DNA from: Amorphoplanes digitatis
GTDB taxonomy: Bacteria; Actinomycetota; Actinomycetes; Mycobacteriales; Micromonosporaceae
NCBI RefSeq assembly: GCF_014205335.1
Contig: NZ_JACHNH010000001.1
Span: 3,652,501-3,716,500 of the forward strand
DNA: 64,000 bases
Reading direction: 5' to 3'
Made by a program: the position numbers and the translations under genes. The notes under the pieces are model-generated. The model searched no databases. It saw nothing but the letters and a program-made list of their open reading frames with translations, and was not told the origin of the DNA. Below are positions 27,785 to 35,976 of the stretch, in pieces. How positions within the stretch are numbered: position 1 is the first letter of the stretch; each line of letters opens with the position of its first letter.

Positions 27785-28695
27785 TCACCGCACCGCGAGC
27801 TCCGAACGCACCAGCTCCAGCAGCCGCCCGAGCCAGTTGGCGCCGTCCGAGCTCCAGTACCGCGATCCGTGGTCGCGGTAGAGCAGCCGGGCGTCGCCGG
27901 TCTCCCGCAGCCGCCGCGCCATCGCCGGATGCAGGTCGAACTTGTCCCGCAGGAGCGCGGCCATCACGCCGAGCCGGACCGCGGGCCAGTCGCCGCGCCG
28001 GGGTGCCCGCTCGGCCAGGGCCGGGGCGTCGATCCCGCGCTCGGCGGCGGCGATCCGGTCGTGCCAGGCAGGGTCGCCGGTGGACAGCGCCCAGTAGGCG
28101 TGCATGACGGTGGGGTACTCCCGAGCGCCGTGCACGACCGGCGCCGGATAGTCGATCTGCAACACATCGATACCCGGCGGCTCCGGCCACCCGGCCGGGT
28201 AGACGGTGCCGCCCACCCACAGCGGAACCGCGTTCGCCGTCTCCGGCCCGTCCGCCGCCCTGCGCTCCCGCGCCTCGGCGACGCCGCGCCCGCTGCTGCG
28301 GAAGTTCGGCTCGGCTCGGCGGCGTACGCGGTCAGCGCGTCCCGGCAGCGCCCGGAGGAGTCCGGCCGGTCGTTGAGCCGGTCCAGCTCGTCGGCCAGGT
28401 CGCCGAGCACCAGCTCGGGTGTCAGCCGGGACTCCAGCCGCGCCGGGCCGGAGGCGGCGCCGGTGACGACGATCTTCGCGCCATCGGGCGGCGCCAGGGT
28501 CGGCGTGCCGTCGTCGAACGCGGCACGGAGGCCGTCGAAGTCGGTCGACCTCCAATGCCAGTCGACGACGCCGTCGGCGTAGACGCTGAGCGTGGTCAGA
28601 ACGTAGTGGTCCCGGTCGCGAACGAAGATCAGGCGTTGCCGCCCCCGTACGACATCGTCCTCGACGGTGCGCCAGGTCGCGGTGGTGTCGGGCAT
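27785..28695 (-). pseudogene. Frameshifted NADAR-type protein gene
   Basis: Two reading frames together make one protein. The 5' part, from ATG 28695, encodes WRTVEDDVVRGRQRLIFVRDRDHYVLTTLSVYADGVVDW through DELDRLNDRPDSSGRCRDALTAYAAEP. The 3' part, in another frame to the TGA at 27785, encodes VYPAGWPEPPG, YPAPVVHGAREYPTVMHAYWALS and a C-terminal NADAR signature (LRDKFDLHPAMARRLRETGDARLLY, then YWSSDGANWLGRLLELVRSEL). The frames meet at three tandem TCGGC units (28306-28320). Removing one unit would join them. The segment between the parts also looks shorter than I expect for relatives. NADAR domains act on ADP-ribose-type N-glycosidic bonds. It could be a pseudogene, a phase-variable gene or a sequencing error. 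Confidence 0.65.
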
Positions 28696-28734
28696 TCGGC
28701 GACCCTGTCGATCCAGGCGCGGTGTCGTTCGCTG

Positions 28735-28758
28735 TTGATCTTGTGGGCAAATGATCAA
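28735..28758. promoter_or_regulatory. TTGATC/GATCAA inverted repeat between divergent genes
   Basis: TTGATC (28735-28740) and GATCAA (28753-28758) flank a 12-base spacer in the gap between the NADAR-type gene and the rightward gene at 28809. It is a possible operator; no promoter consensus is clear. Confidence 0.3.
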
Positions 28759-28808
28759 GGGGGTACGGTCCGCCGCGTTTTCTTGTCTCCGCCTTGAAGT
28801 GGATCGCC

Positions 28809-29810
28809 GTGAGAACCTCTGTGCTCGACCGTGCAGTCGCCCGGATCGCCGGCGACGGCGCCCGCGCCCTCGCCAACCGCTACCTGAGCGTCTCCACCGA
28901 TCCCTGCGAGGGCGACCCGGGCGCGCTCGCGCTGCGCGAGGCCGCCCGCCGCGCCGACTGGCCGGCCGTGCGGGCGTTCCTGGCCGGCGTGACCGATCCC
29001 GATTCCCGCTACTTCTACCTCCGGGTCGTCGCCCGGGTGCCGAGCGCCGAGATCTGGCTCGAACGGGCCGCCCAGGCCGACCGGGACACCCTGGCCCTGC
29101 TGGCGTACGGCTACCGGCTGATCGCCTGGGCCTGGGAGGCGCGCGGCACCGGCGGGTCGTCGTCGGTGTCCGGCGGGCAGGCACGAACCTTCGGCGAGCG
29201 GCTGCTGCGGGCCGAGGCGTGCCTCGGCGAGGTGGTCGACCGGAACCCGGGCGACGCGGACGCCTGGGCCGGCCTGCTCACCTGCAACCGGGGCCTGGGG
29301 CGCGGCCTCGACGTGGCGTGGCACCGGTTCGGCCGGGCCCGCGCGGCGAGCCCGGCGCACCTGGGCGCGCACGCGAGCATGCTCCAGCAGCTCTGCGGCA
29401 AGTGGGGCGGCGACGACCGGGAGATGCTGAGGTTCGCGGTCGAGTCCGCGTCCGGCGCGCCCGAGGGCAGCCCGGTGGCCTGCCTGGTCCCGGAGGCGCA
29501 CCTCGAGATCTGGGCGGGCGGCGCGGGTCAGCGGCACATCCGCCGGCCCGAGGTGATCGAGGAGATCCGCAGGGCCGCCGCGTGGGGGCCGGGCAGCCCC
29601 GCCTACCGGCCGTTCCCCGGCGACGCGGTGGTGCACAACCTGTTCGCACGCGCCTTCACCGACGCGGGGCTGCGGTCCGAGGCCGCGCCGCACTTCGCCG
29701 CGGCCGGCGACCGGGTGGTGGGCCACGTCTGGGCGGGCGCCGCGTACCTCTGGCCGGAGTCGCTCATCCACCTGTCCTACCTGCGCGCGCGGCGCAAGGC
29801 CGGGCGGTAG
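28809..29810 (+). CDS. Uncharacterised TPR-like cytosolic protein
   Basis: This 333-residue protein was not recognised. It has no signal peptide or membrane helix. It is Ala/Arg-rich and helical, with paired-helix segments resembling tetratricopeptide repeats (ADWPAVRAFLAGVTDPDSRYFYLRVVA, then LGEVVDRNPGDADAWAGLLTCNRGLGRGLDVAWHRF, and AFTDAGLRSEAAPHFAAAGDRV). TPR-like proteins usually mediate protein contacts. GTG 28809 is the chosen start; a TTG five codons upstream is an alternative, and neither has a strong ribosome-binding site. It ends four bases before the 23-bp element of the GH76 gene. Similar proteins occur across actinobacteria, to my knowledge without assigned function. Confidence 0.6.
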   Translation: MRTSVLDRAVARIAGDGARALANRYLSVSTDPCEGDPGALALREAARRADWPAVRAFLAGVTDPDSRYFYLRVVARVPSAEIWLERAAQADRDTLALLAYGYRLIAWAWEARGTGGSSSVSGGQARTFGERLLRAEACLGEVVDRNPGDADAWAGLLTCNRGLGRGLDVAWHRFGRARAASPAHLGAHASMLQQLCGKWGGDDREMLRFAVESASGAPEGSPVACLVPEAHLEIWAGGAGQRHIRRPEVIEEIRRAAAWGPGSPAYRPFPGDAVVHNLFARAFTDAGLRSEAAPHFAAAGDRVVGHVWAGAAYLWPESLIHLSYLRARRKAGR

Positions 29811-29814
29811 GCGC

Positions 29815-29837
29815 CGTCGATCTGTTAACAACCCTTG
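29815..29837 (+). promoter_or_regulatory. 23-bp promoter element shared with the chitinase gene (copy 2)
   Basis: This copy is identical to 26276-26298, including the TGTTAACA palindrome and the ACCCTTG end. It lies 35 bases before the GH76 ATG. A possible -35, TTGCAC (29835-29840), is followed about 18-20 bases later by an AT-rich patch (CAATATATG). The flanks of the two copies differ, so this is a conserved element, not a recent duplication of a larger segment. Confidence 0.7.
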
Positions 29838-29871
29838 CACAATTATGTCGACGGCCATCAATATATGAAGC

Positions 29872-31695
29872 ATGATGCGAGCCGTCCTCGTCCTCACCCT
29901 CGCGCTCACCTGGCTGTCCGCGCCGGCGCCCGCCGTCGCGGCGGCACCGGTCGTCTGCTCGGTCTCCTGTGACACCCGGGACCCGTCGACGGCCCGGCAG
30001 GACACCTTCCCCGTGCCGGACCGGACCCAGAACGGGCGCCGCATCTCGCTGCACCTCTCCGCCGCCGACGCGATGGCCTGGGGCAGCATCGACCTCGGCG
30101 CCGCCGGCGACGCCGTCTGGCTGGACCGGACCTGGGACGGCGGCGCCACCTGGGACGGCCTGCTCGGCAAGGCCGCCGTCCCCGGCACCTGGACCGGCAC
30201 CCGCACGCTGATGTACAACCTCTCCGACCCGGCGGGCCACCGCCGCGGGATGATCCGGGCCTGCGGCGACGCGGCCGGAATCCAGTGCACCGACTGGGTG
30301 CGCCCGCGCGCCTGCGACGTCGCCTGCGACGGCGACGCCGGCAACTCCGGCGACACCCAGCCCGTCGGCCCGGCGACCCTCGGCGGGCGCACGATAGCCC
30401 TGCACATCGACGGCCGCGGCATGGCCTGGGCGACCATCGGCAACGGCGCCGCCGGCGACGAGATCTGGCTCGACCGGTCGTGGAACGAGGGCGCGAGCTG
30501 GCCCGGCGGATCCTCGCTCGGCCGCACGGCGACCCCGGCGGGCGCGAGCTCCGCGCGCACCGCGCTCTTCGCGGCCCGCGAACCCGGATCCCTGCTGTAC
30601 GGCGGCGCGCTGCGCGCCTGCGGCCGGGCGGTCACGGGTGCCAACGGCGCCTGCACGGCCTGGGCCCGGCCCGCGAACGACCGGGCGGCCGCGGCGGCCG
30701 ACGCGCTGATGTGGGCGTACCGGCCGGACACGGCGTGGTGGCCGTCGAGCTGGTGGAACTCGGCGGTGGCCGTCACGACGCTGATGGACTGGATGAAGCG
30801 CACCGGGCGCACCGACTACCGGTGGATCGTGGACCGCACCTTCGAGGTCAACAGGGTGGCGTTTCCGGCCGGGGTGAAGAGCGGCGACCCGATCGAGGGC
30901 CACTTCATCAGCCGGGCGATCGACGACGCCGCCTGGTGGGGCCTGGCCTGGGTGCGGGCGTACGACCTGACGGGCGAGGCGAAGTACCGCGACGAGGCGG
31001 TGACGATCGCGAACTACGTGCACGGCTTCTGGGACACCTCCACCTGCGGCGGGGGAGTGTGGTGGGACCGCGAGCGCACGTACAAGAACGCGGTGACCGC
31101 CGGCCTGTACGTCCGCCTCGCCGCGGCGCTGCACAACCGGCTGCCCGGCGACACCGCCTGGCTCAACCGGGCGCGGACCGGCTGGAACTGGTTCGCGGCC
31201 AGCGGCATGATCAACTCGTCCGGGCTGGTGAACGACGGCCTCAACGGCAACTGCGCGAACAATGGGCAGACAGTGCACACCTACAACCAGGGGCTGGCGA
31301 TCGGCGCCTCGCTCGAGGTGTGGCGCGCCACCGGCGACGCGGCCGTGCTCGCCGCGTCCCGGCGGCTGGCGGACGCCGCCATGGCGAGTCCGGTGCTCAC
31401 CAGGAACGGCATCCTCACCGAGTCCTGCGACTCGCCGACGACCACCTGCGACGACAACGGCAAGCAGTTCAAGGGCATCTTCATGCGCTACCTGGGCGAT
31501 CTGGCCGACGCGACGGGCGTGGCGGGCTACCGCGCCTACGCGCGTACCCAGGCGGACAGCATCTGGGCCGCCGACCGGGACCCGCTCAACCGGCTCGGGC
31601 AGCGCTGGAACGGCCAGTCGCCCGCCGGGTACCCGAACGCCCGGGACTGGCGCACCCAGGCCTCGGCCCTGGGCGCGCTGATCGCCGCGCTGTGA
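29872..31695 (+). CDS. Secreted GH76-family glycanase with two N-terminal repeat domains
   Basis: This 607-residue secreted enzyme has a signal peptide (about 1-24, APAVAA). Two homologous domains of ~125 residues follow (VVCSVSCDTRDPSTARQDT and ACDVACDGDAGNSGDTQPVG, each with GDxxWLDRTWDGG-like motifs). The C-terminal (alpha/alpha)6 domain resembles GH76 alpha-1,6-mannanases. The catalytic aspartate pair is visible in FISRAIDDAAWWGLAWVRAYDLTGE, with GGGVWWDRERTYKNAVTAGLYVRLAAAL and YNQGLAIGASLEV as further family blocks. GH76 enzymes cut alpha-1,6-mannan, for example of fungal walls or actinobacterial lipoglycans. ATG 29872 or 29875 (ATGATG) both work, with GAAG upstream. Its promoter shares an element with the chitinase, suggesting joint attack on fungal cell walls. 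Confidence 0.85.
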   Translation: MMRAVLVLTLALTWLSAPAPAVAAAPVVCSVSCDTRDPSTARQDTFPVPDRTQNGRRISLHLSAADAMAWGSIDLGAAGDAVWLDRTWDGGATWDGLLGKAAVPGTWTGTRTLMYNLSDPAGHRRGMIRACGDAAGIQCTDWVRPRACDVACDGDAGNSGDTQPVGPATLGGRTIALHIDGRGMAWATIGNGAAGDEIWLDRSWNEGASWPGGSSLGRTATPAGASSARTALFAAREPGSLLYGGALRACGRAVTGANGACTAWARPANDRAAAAADALMWAYRPDTAWWPSSWWNSAVAVTTLMDWMKRTGRTDYRWIVDRTFEVNRVAFPAGVKSGDPIEGHFISRAIDDAAWWGLAWVRAYDLTGEAKYRDEAVTIANYVHGFWDTSTCGGGVWWDRERTYKNAVTAGLYVRLAAALHNRLPGDTAWLNRARTGWNWFAASGMINSSGLVNDGLNGNCANNGQTVHTYNQGLAIGASLEVWRATGDAAVLAASRRLADAAMASPVLTRNGILTESCDSPTTTCDDNGKQFKGIFMRYLGDLADATGVAGYRAYARTQADSIWAADRDPLNRLGQRWNGQSPAGYPNARDWRTQASALGALIAAL

Positions 31696-31736
31696 TCCGG
31701 ACCTCGCTTCCCGGCAACTCTCTGACTATGAAATAG

Positions 31737-31748
31737 TTGACGAGTCAA
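31737..31748. promoter_or_regulatory. TTGACGAGTCAA operator-like box before the monooxygenase pair
   Basis: The 12-mer has TTGAC/GTCAA inverted arms and is preceded by ATAG. It matches TTGACGNNTCAA, also found twice before the extradiol dioxygenase gene (60329-60381). It lies 57 bases before the monooxygenase ATG. TTGA-N4-TCAA sites are typical of MarR-type repressors; no MarR gene is in the window. Confidence 0.5.
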
Positions 31749-31804
31749 AGACGTTGTGCGGGTCAGTCCGGGCGATCGAGCCCGGCCGGAGCTCAGGAGC
31801 GGTC

Positions 31805-32920
31805 ATGCAATTCGGGATCTTCACCGTCGGCGACGTCACGCCCGACCCCACGAACGGGCGGGCGCCGACCGAGCAGGCGCGGATCAAGTCGATGGTGGCG
31901 ATCGCCAGGAAGGCGGAGGAGGTCGGCCTCGACGTCTTCGCGATGGGCGAGCACCACAACGAGCCCTTCGTGCCGTCCTCGCCCACCACGATGCTGGGCT
32001 ACATCGCCGGGCAGACCGAGCGGTTGCTGCTCTCGACGTCCACGACGCTGATCACGACCAACGACCCGGTCAAGATCGCCGAGGACTACGCGATGCTCCA
32101 GCATCTCGCCGACGGCCGCGTCGACCTGATGATGGGCCGGGGCAACACCGGCCCGGTCTATCCGTGGTTCGGCAAGGACATCCGCGCCGGGATACCCCTG
32201 GCGATCGAGAACTACGCGCTGCTGCACCGCCTGTGGCGCGAGCACACCGTCGACTGGACGGGCAAGTACCGCACGCCGCTGCAGTCGTTCACCTCGACGC
32301 CGCGCCCGCTCGACGGCATCCCGCCGTTCGTCTGGCACGGCTCGATCCGCAGCCCCGAGATCGCCGAGCAGGCCGCCTTCTACGGCGACGGCTTCTTCGC
32401 CAACCACATCTTCTGGCCGGCCTCGCACACCCAGCGGATGGTCGAGCTGTACCGCGAGCGCTACGCGCACTACGGCCACGGCGGCGCGGACCAGGCGATC
32501 GTCGGCCTCGGCGGGCAGGTCTTCATGCGCCGCAACTCCCAGGACGCGGTCAAGGAGTTCCGCCCGTACTTCGACAACGCGCCCGTGTACGGGCACGGCC
32601 CCTCGCTGGAGGACTTCAGCCGCGAGACCCCGCTGACGGTCGGCAGCCCGCAGCAGGTCATCGACCGCACCCTCGGCTTCCGCGACTACGTCGGCGACTA
32701 CCAGCGCCAGCTCTTCCTGCTGGACCACGCCGGCCTGCCGCTCAAGACGGTGCTGGAGCAGCTCGACCTGCTCGGCGAGGAGGTCGTGCCGGTGCTGCGC
32801 AAGGAGTTCGCGGCGCTGCGGCCCGCGCACGTGCCCGAGGCGCCGACCCACGCGTCGCTGCTCGCCGCGGCCCGGCGCGAGGAACAGCGTTCGGAACAGC
32901 AGGAGGGTGAGAAGGCATGA
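31805..32920 (+). CDS. LLM-class flavin-dependent monooxygenase (CE1758-type)
   Basis: This 371-residue protein is a luciferase-like FMN-dependent monooxygenase. It starts QFGIFTVGDVTPDPTNG. Typical barrel segments are GLDVFAMGEHHNEPFVPSSP, LLLSTSTTLITTNDPVKIAEDYAMLQHLADGRVDLMMGRGN and VWHGSIRSPEIAEQAAFYGDGFFANHIFWP. It needs reduced FMN, which the overlapping FMN-reductase gene would provide (ATGA overlap, 32917-32920). This gene pair matches the CE1758/CE1759 families of actinobacteria. AGGAG lies four bases before ATG 31805. The C-terminus ends in a charged tail (EEQRSEQQEGEKA). The substrate is not known. Confidence 0.85.
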   Translation: MQFGIFTVGDVTPDPTNGRAPTEQARIKSMVAIARKAEEVGLDVFAMGEHHNEPFVPSSPTTMLGYIAGQTERLLLSTSTTLITTNDPVKIAEDYAMLQHLADGRVDLMMGRGNTGPVYPWFGKDIRAGIPLAIENYALLHRLWREHTVDWTGKYRTPLQSFTSTPRPLDGIPPFVWHGSIRSPEIAEQAAFYGDGFFANHIFWPASHTQRMVELYRERYAHYGHGGADQAIVGLGGQVFMRRNSQDAVKEFRPYFDNAPVYGHGPSLEDFSRETPLTVGSPQQVIDRTLGFRDYVGDYQRQLFLLDHAGLPLKTVLEQLDLLGEEVVPVLRKEFAALRPAHVPEAPTHASLLAAARREEQRSEQQEGEKA

Positions 32921-33528
32921 GGGAGCGCAATCTGGTCGTCGTCTCGGCGGGCCTGGGCCGGCCGTCGTCCACCCGGCTGCTCGCGGACCGGTTGTCCGCG
33001 GCGGCGGTGGGCGCGGCCGCCGGTCTCGGCGTGCGGCTGACCGTCCGCGTGGTCGAGCTGCGCGACGTCGCGCACGAGCTGATGAACCACATGCTGACCG
33101 GCTTCCCGCCGGCCGCGCTCGAGGAGGCGCTCGACGCCGTCCGGTCCGCCGACGCGCTGATCGCGGTGACACCCGTCTTCAACGCCTCCTACAGCGGGCT
33201 GTTCAAGTCGTTCTTCGACGTGCTGGACGGCGACGCCCTGGTCGACAAGCCGGTGCTGATCGCGGCGACCGGCGGCACCGAGCGGCACTCGCTCGCGCTG
33301 GAGCACGCCATGCGGCCGATGTTCGCGTACCTGCGGGCGGTCACCGTGCCGACCTCGGTCTTCGCGGCCACCCAGGACTGGGGCGGCGACGGCTCCGAGG
33401 GCCAGCTGCGCGGCCGGATCGACCGCGCGGCCGGCGAGCTCGCCCGTGAGATCGACCGCCGACAGGCGGCCACGGTCGCGGATCCCTTCGCGCTGACCAC
33501 GCCGTTCGAGGACCTGTTGGCGGGCTGA
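32917..33528 (+). CDS. NADPH-dependent FMN reductase (CE1759-type)
   Basis: This 203-residue flavodoxin-fold protein supplies reduced FMN to the monooxygenase encoded upstream. Recognisable parts are LVVVSAGLGRPSSTRLLADRL (phosphate loop), ALIAVTPVFNASYSGLFKSFFDVLD and PVLIAATGGTERHSLALEHAMRPMFAYL, all typical of NADPH-dependent FMN reductases. The start overlaps the stop of the monooxygenase gene by four bases, so they are co-translated. No gene downstream clearly belongs to the same pathway, as the phosphatase gene has its own leader. Confidence 0.87.
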   Translation: MRERNLVVVSAGLGRPSSTRLLADRLSAAAVGAAAGLGVRLTVRVVELRDVAHELMNHMLTGFPPAALEEALDAVRSADALIAVTPVFNASYSGLFKSFFDVLDGDALVDKPVLIAATGGTERHSLALEHAMRPMFAYLRAVTVPTSVFAATQDWGGDGSEGQLRGRIDRAAGELAREIDRRQAATVADPFALTTPFEDLLAG

Positions 33529-33565
33529 CACGGTAGAACTACACGGGAGGCGAGAGGGGACCGTC

Positions 33566-34129
33566 ATGGGGGAGATCGTGCTCATCCGGCACGGGCAGAC
33601 CGAGTGGAGCGCGGCGGGACGGCACACCTCGTACACGGATCTCGATCTGACCGGAGACGGCGAGCGCCAGGCGCGGGCCGCGGGCGAGCGGCTCGCGGGC
33701 CGGTCCTTCGCGGCCGTGATCTCCAGCCCGCGCCGCCGGGCGCTGCACACCGCCGAGCTGGCCGGGCTCACCGTCACCGAGACGACCGAGGACCTCGCCG
33801 AGTGGAACTACGGCGAGTACGAGGGCATCACCACCGCCGTCATCCACGAGACCCGCCCGGGCTGGTCCCTGTGGACCGACGGGGCACCCGGCGGCGAGTC
33901 GCCGCAGGACGTCGCCGCCCGCGTCGACCGGGCGCTCGACCGGGCCCGGGCCTTCCTGGACGGCGGCGACGTCGCCCTGATCGCGCACGGCCACTCGCTG
34001 CGGGTGACCGGCGCCCGCTGGATCGGCCTTCCGCCCAGCGGCGGCGGCCTGCTCAAGCTCGGCACCGCGACGCTGTCCACGCTCGGCTTCGAGCACGGCA
34101 ACCGGGTCATCGACGCCTGGAACGCCTGA
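33566..34129 (+). CDS. Histidine phosphatase (phosphoglycerate-mutase-like)
   Basis: This 187-residue cytosolic enzyme belongs to histidine phosphatase branch 1. It has the catalytic RHG motif in IVLIRHGQTEWSA, the conserved SSPRRRALHTAELAG, the acid-donor segment EWNYGEYEGITT and the second histidine in VALIAHGHSLRVTGARWI. It dephosphorylates a small phosphorylated metabolite; the specific substrate is unclear. It begins 37 bases after the FMN reductase gene, so co-transcription is possible. It ends four bases before the convergent beta-propeller gene. Confidence 0.87.
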   Translation: MGEIVLIRHGQTEWSAAGRHTSYTDLDLTGDGERQARAAGERLAGRSFAAVISSPRRRALHTAELAGLTVTETTEDLAEWNYGEYEGITTAVIHETRPGWSLWTDGAPGGESPQDVAARVDRALDRARAFLDGGDVALIAHGHSLRVTGARWIGLPPSGGGLLKLGTATLSTLGFEHGNRVIDAWNA

Positions 34130-34133
34130 CCGG

Positions 34134-35810
34134 TTACCGGAGCCCGACCAGCGTGTCGTGGGAGCCGTCCCGCCCGTCGATGCCGGAGTACACGATCACC
34201 GCACCGTTCGCCGCGACCAGCTCCAGCGGGCGGTCGGTGTCGTGCTCATTGCGGGGCCCGAGCTCCACCGGCAGGTCGGCGGGCTGTTGCGTCCCGAGCG
34301 GGGTGAGCGTCAAGGCGGCCTTACCGGTATCGAGGAAGGTCTTGACCCAGCTGTAGTCGCCACGCCGCACGCACAGCACCATGCTCTCCAGCAGGACGCC
34401 GGAGAACGCACAACTGCTGATCTCCTGCTGGTAGCGCACCTCGCCGGTCCGGGCATCGCGCAGCAGGGGCGGCTTCGAGATCTTGCCGTCCGTCGCCAGG
34501 CCGTACCCGATGAGCCGGTAAAGCGGAACCGGCATCGGCAGGATCCGGTCACTCCCGGCGTCGAGCAGCTGAACGGCCTGTTCCGGTCGCACCGGTTCGT
34601 AGGCCTTCAGCAGCGCCAGTGACCGGTCCGGCGCGATGACCACCTCCGGCGGCAGGCTTCCCTGCGGGGTGATCGCGACGACGTGCTCCGCGACCTGGCG
34701 ACCGGTGGCGCTGTCGAGCACGAAGAACTTCGACTCGGCGCCGCACTTCGCGGAGATGACGATCCGGTGGTGCAGCGCGCCCACCGCGCGGAACCCCTCG
34801 CCGCGACAGCCTTCCGGCCTGCGCCAGGTCCACGCCGTGCCGCCGTCACGCAGCGAGAACGCCGGGTAGTCGCGGTCGTCGTCCCACAGCCCCTGGCCCA
34901 CCAGGACGTCGTCGGTGATCATTTCCTGGTGGGGGTTCGCCAGGTCGGCGGAGTAGCCGCCGGTGGACCGGACGGCACCGGTCATGGCGTCCAGGATCAG
35001 CATGGTGTCGGCGCCGCCATCCTGCTGCGGCAGCATTCCCAGCACCACCGACCCGCCGTCGGGGCTGGCCACCATCCAGGCCGCCCGCGCGCCGAGCCGC
35101 CGGTAGGACCAGCGGATCGCGCCGCTGGACCCGTCGACGCCGAGAACGCCGTCCGAGAGCAGCACGACCGCGCCCGCCCCGGCCGGGCGTACGTCGCGCA
35201 CCGGTCCCGGCATCGGGGTGGTCCAGCCGACCCTGGACACCGTCGCGGGCACGGGCGGCACGGCGACCGCGCTCGCGGTGGCCGACCTGACCGCCCAGCC
35301 GCCGGAGGTGAGCGCCACCGGCACGCACGCGGCCACGAGCAGCGCCGACACGGAGGCGACCGCGGCGAGCCGCAGGGCGTTCCACCGGCGCCAGCGCCCC
35401 TCGGCCGGCCGGACGGCGCCGAGCAGCAGTCCGGCGATGACCGCGACTCCGCCGGCCACGCCGAGCGGTGCCACCACGCCCGGGTAGCCGTCGCCGTAGC
35501 GGCGCAGCCCGTCGACGACATGGAACGCGGTGGCCGCCAGCGCCGCCGACACGGCGAGCGCGGTGATCACCCAGCGGCGGCGGGTCGTCGTTCCGGGTGA
35601 CTCCTGGTGCCGTGCCCACGCGACCAGGACGCACAGCAGCACCACGAGCACTCCCAGCCACCGGCCGGCGACCGGAGACAGCCCGTGGTCCCCCACGCCC
35701 TCGTCGCGGAACCAGCCGACCAGCAGCAGCAGCGCTCCGATCGTCACGAGCGTGCCGGCCGCCGTGGACCGCGTCTCCGGCCCGGAGTGGCCACCTTCGT
35801 CGTCCGGCAT
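34134..35810 (-). CDS. Membrane-anchored PQQ-like beta-propeller protein
   Basis: This 558-residue protein has about four to five N-terminal hydrophobic helices (for example LVTIGALLLLVGWF, WLGVLVVLLCVLVAWA, VVAPLGVAGGVAVIAGLLLGAV, LAAVASVSALLVAACVPVAL). An extracytoplasmic domain of repeated beta blades follows, with WSYRRLGARAAWMVASPDGG, GTAWTWRRPE and LLDAGSDRILPM motifs. This resembles PQQ-like or WD-like propellers, but no PQQ ligand set could be confirmed. ATG 35810 is supported by GGGGAGG about four bases upstream; frames opening further upstream are not protein-like. The function is unknown; a binding or sensor role in the cell envelope is possible. Confidence 0.62.
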   Translation of the reverse strand: MPDDEGGHSGPETRSTAAGTLVTIGALLLLVGWFRDEGVGDHGLSPVAGRWLGVLVVLLCVLVAWARHQESPGTTTRRRWVITALAVSAALAATAFHVVDGLRRYGDGYPGVVAPLGVAGGVAVIAGLLLGAVRPAEGRWRRWNALRLAAVASVSALLVAACVPVALTSGGWAVRSATASAVAVPPVPATVSRVGWTTPMPGPVRDVRPAGAGAVVLLSDGVLGVDGSSGAIRWSYRRLGARAAWMVASPDGGSVVLGMLPQQDGGADTMLILDAMTGAVRSTGGYSADLANPHQEMITDDVLVGQGLWDDDRDYPAFSLRDGGTAWTWRRPEGCRGEGFRAVGALHHRIVISAKCGAESKFFVLDSATGRQVAEHVVAITPQGSLPPEVVIAPDRSLALLKAYEPVRPEQAVQLLDAGSDRILPMPVPLYRLIGYGLATDGKISKPPLLRDARTGEVRYQQEISSCAFSGVLLESMVLCVRRGDYSWVKTFLDTGKAALTLTPLGTQQPADLPVELGPRNEHDTDRPLELVAANGAVIVYSGIDGRDGSHDTLVGLR

Positions 35811-35898
35811 GCGACCTCCCCAGGTGCCAATGAGCCGGACCGATGATCGCAGACGGCCCCAGCCGAACCGGCCGGCACTCCGATCGATGGGACAGCCG

Positions 35899-35952
35899 TC
35901 ACCAGGTGCGCAGCGTGCCGTCGACGTTTGCCCGTCGCAGCGGCCGGCAGCC
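35899..35952 (-). pseudogene. C-terminal remnant of a ManD-like gene
   Basis: Read leftward, this segment encodes RPLRRANVDGTLRTW then a stop. This matches the C-terminus of the D-mannonate-dehydratase-family protein ([15 protein letters not shown], stop at 37677). The last 24 bases are identical at 22 positions. The match fades upstream. It begins just beyond the stop codon of the chemoreceptor gene, so that gene is flanked on both sides by ManD-like 3' ends. A duplication or insertion could explain this; chance similarity of a short GC-rich tail is the alternative. Confidence 0.4.
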
Positions 35953-35976
35953 ACGACCTGCTCGGTGATCGGCCGC

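Noticed and set aside
35811..35954. N-terminal extension of the beta-propeller protein
   Set aside because: ATG 35810 has a strong ribosome-binding site directly upstream; the upstream frame is not protein-like and runs into the ManD-like remnant.
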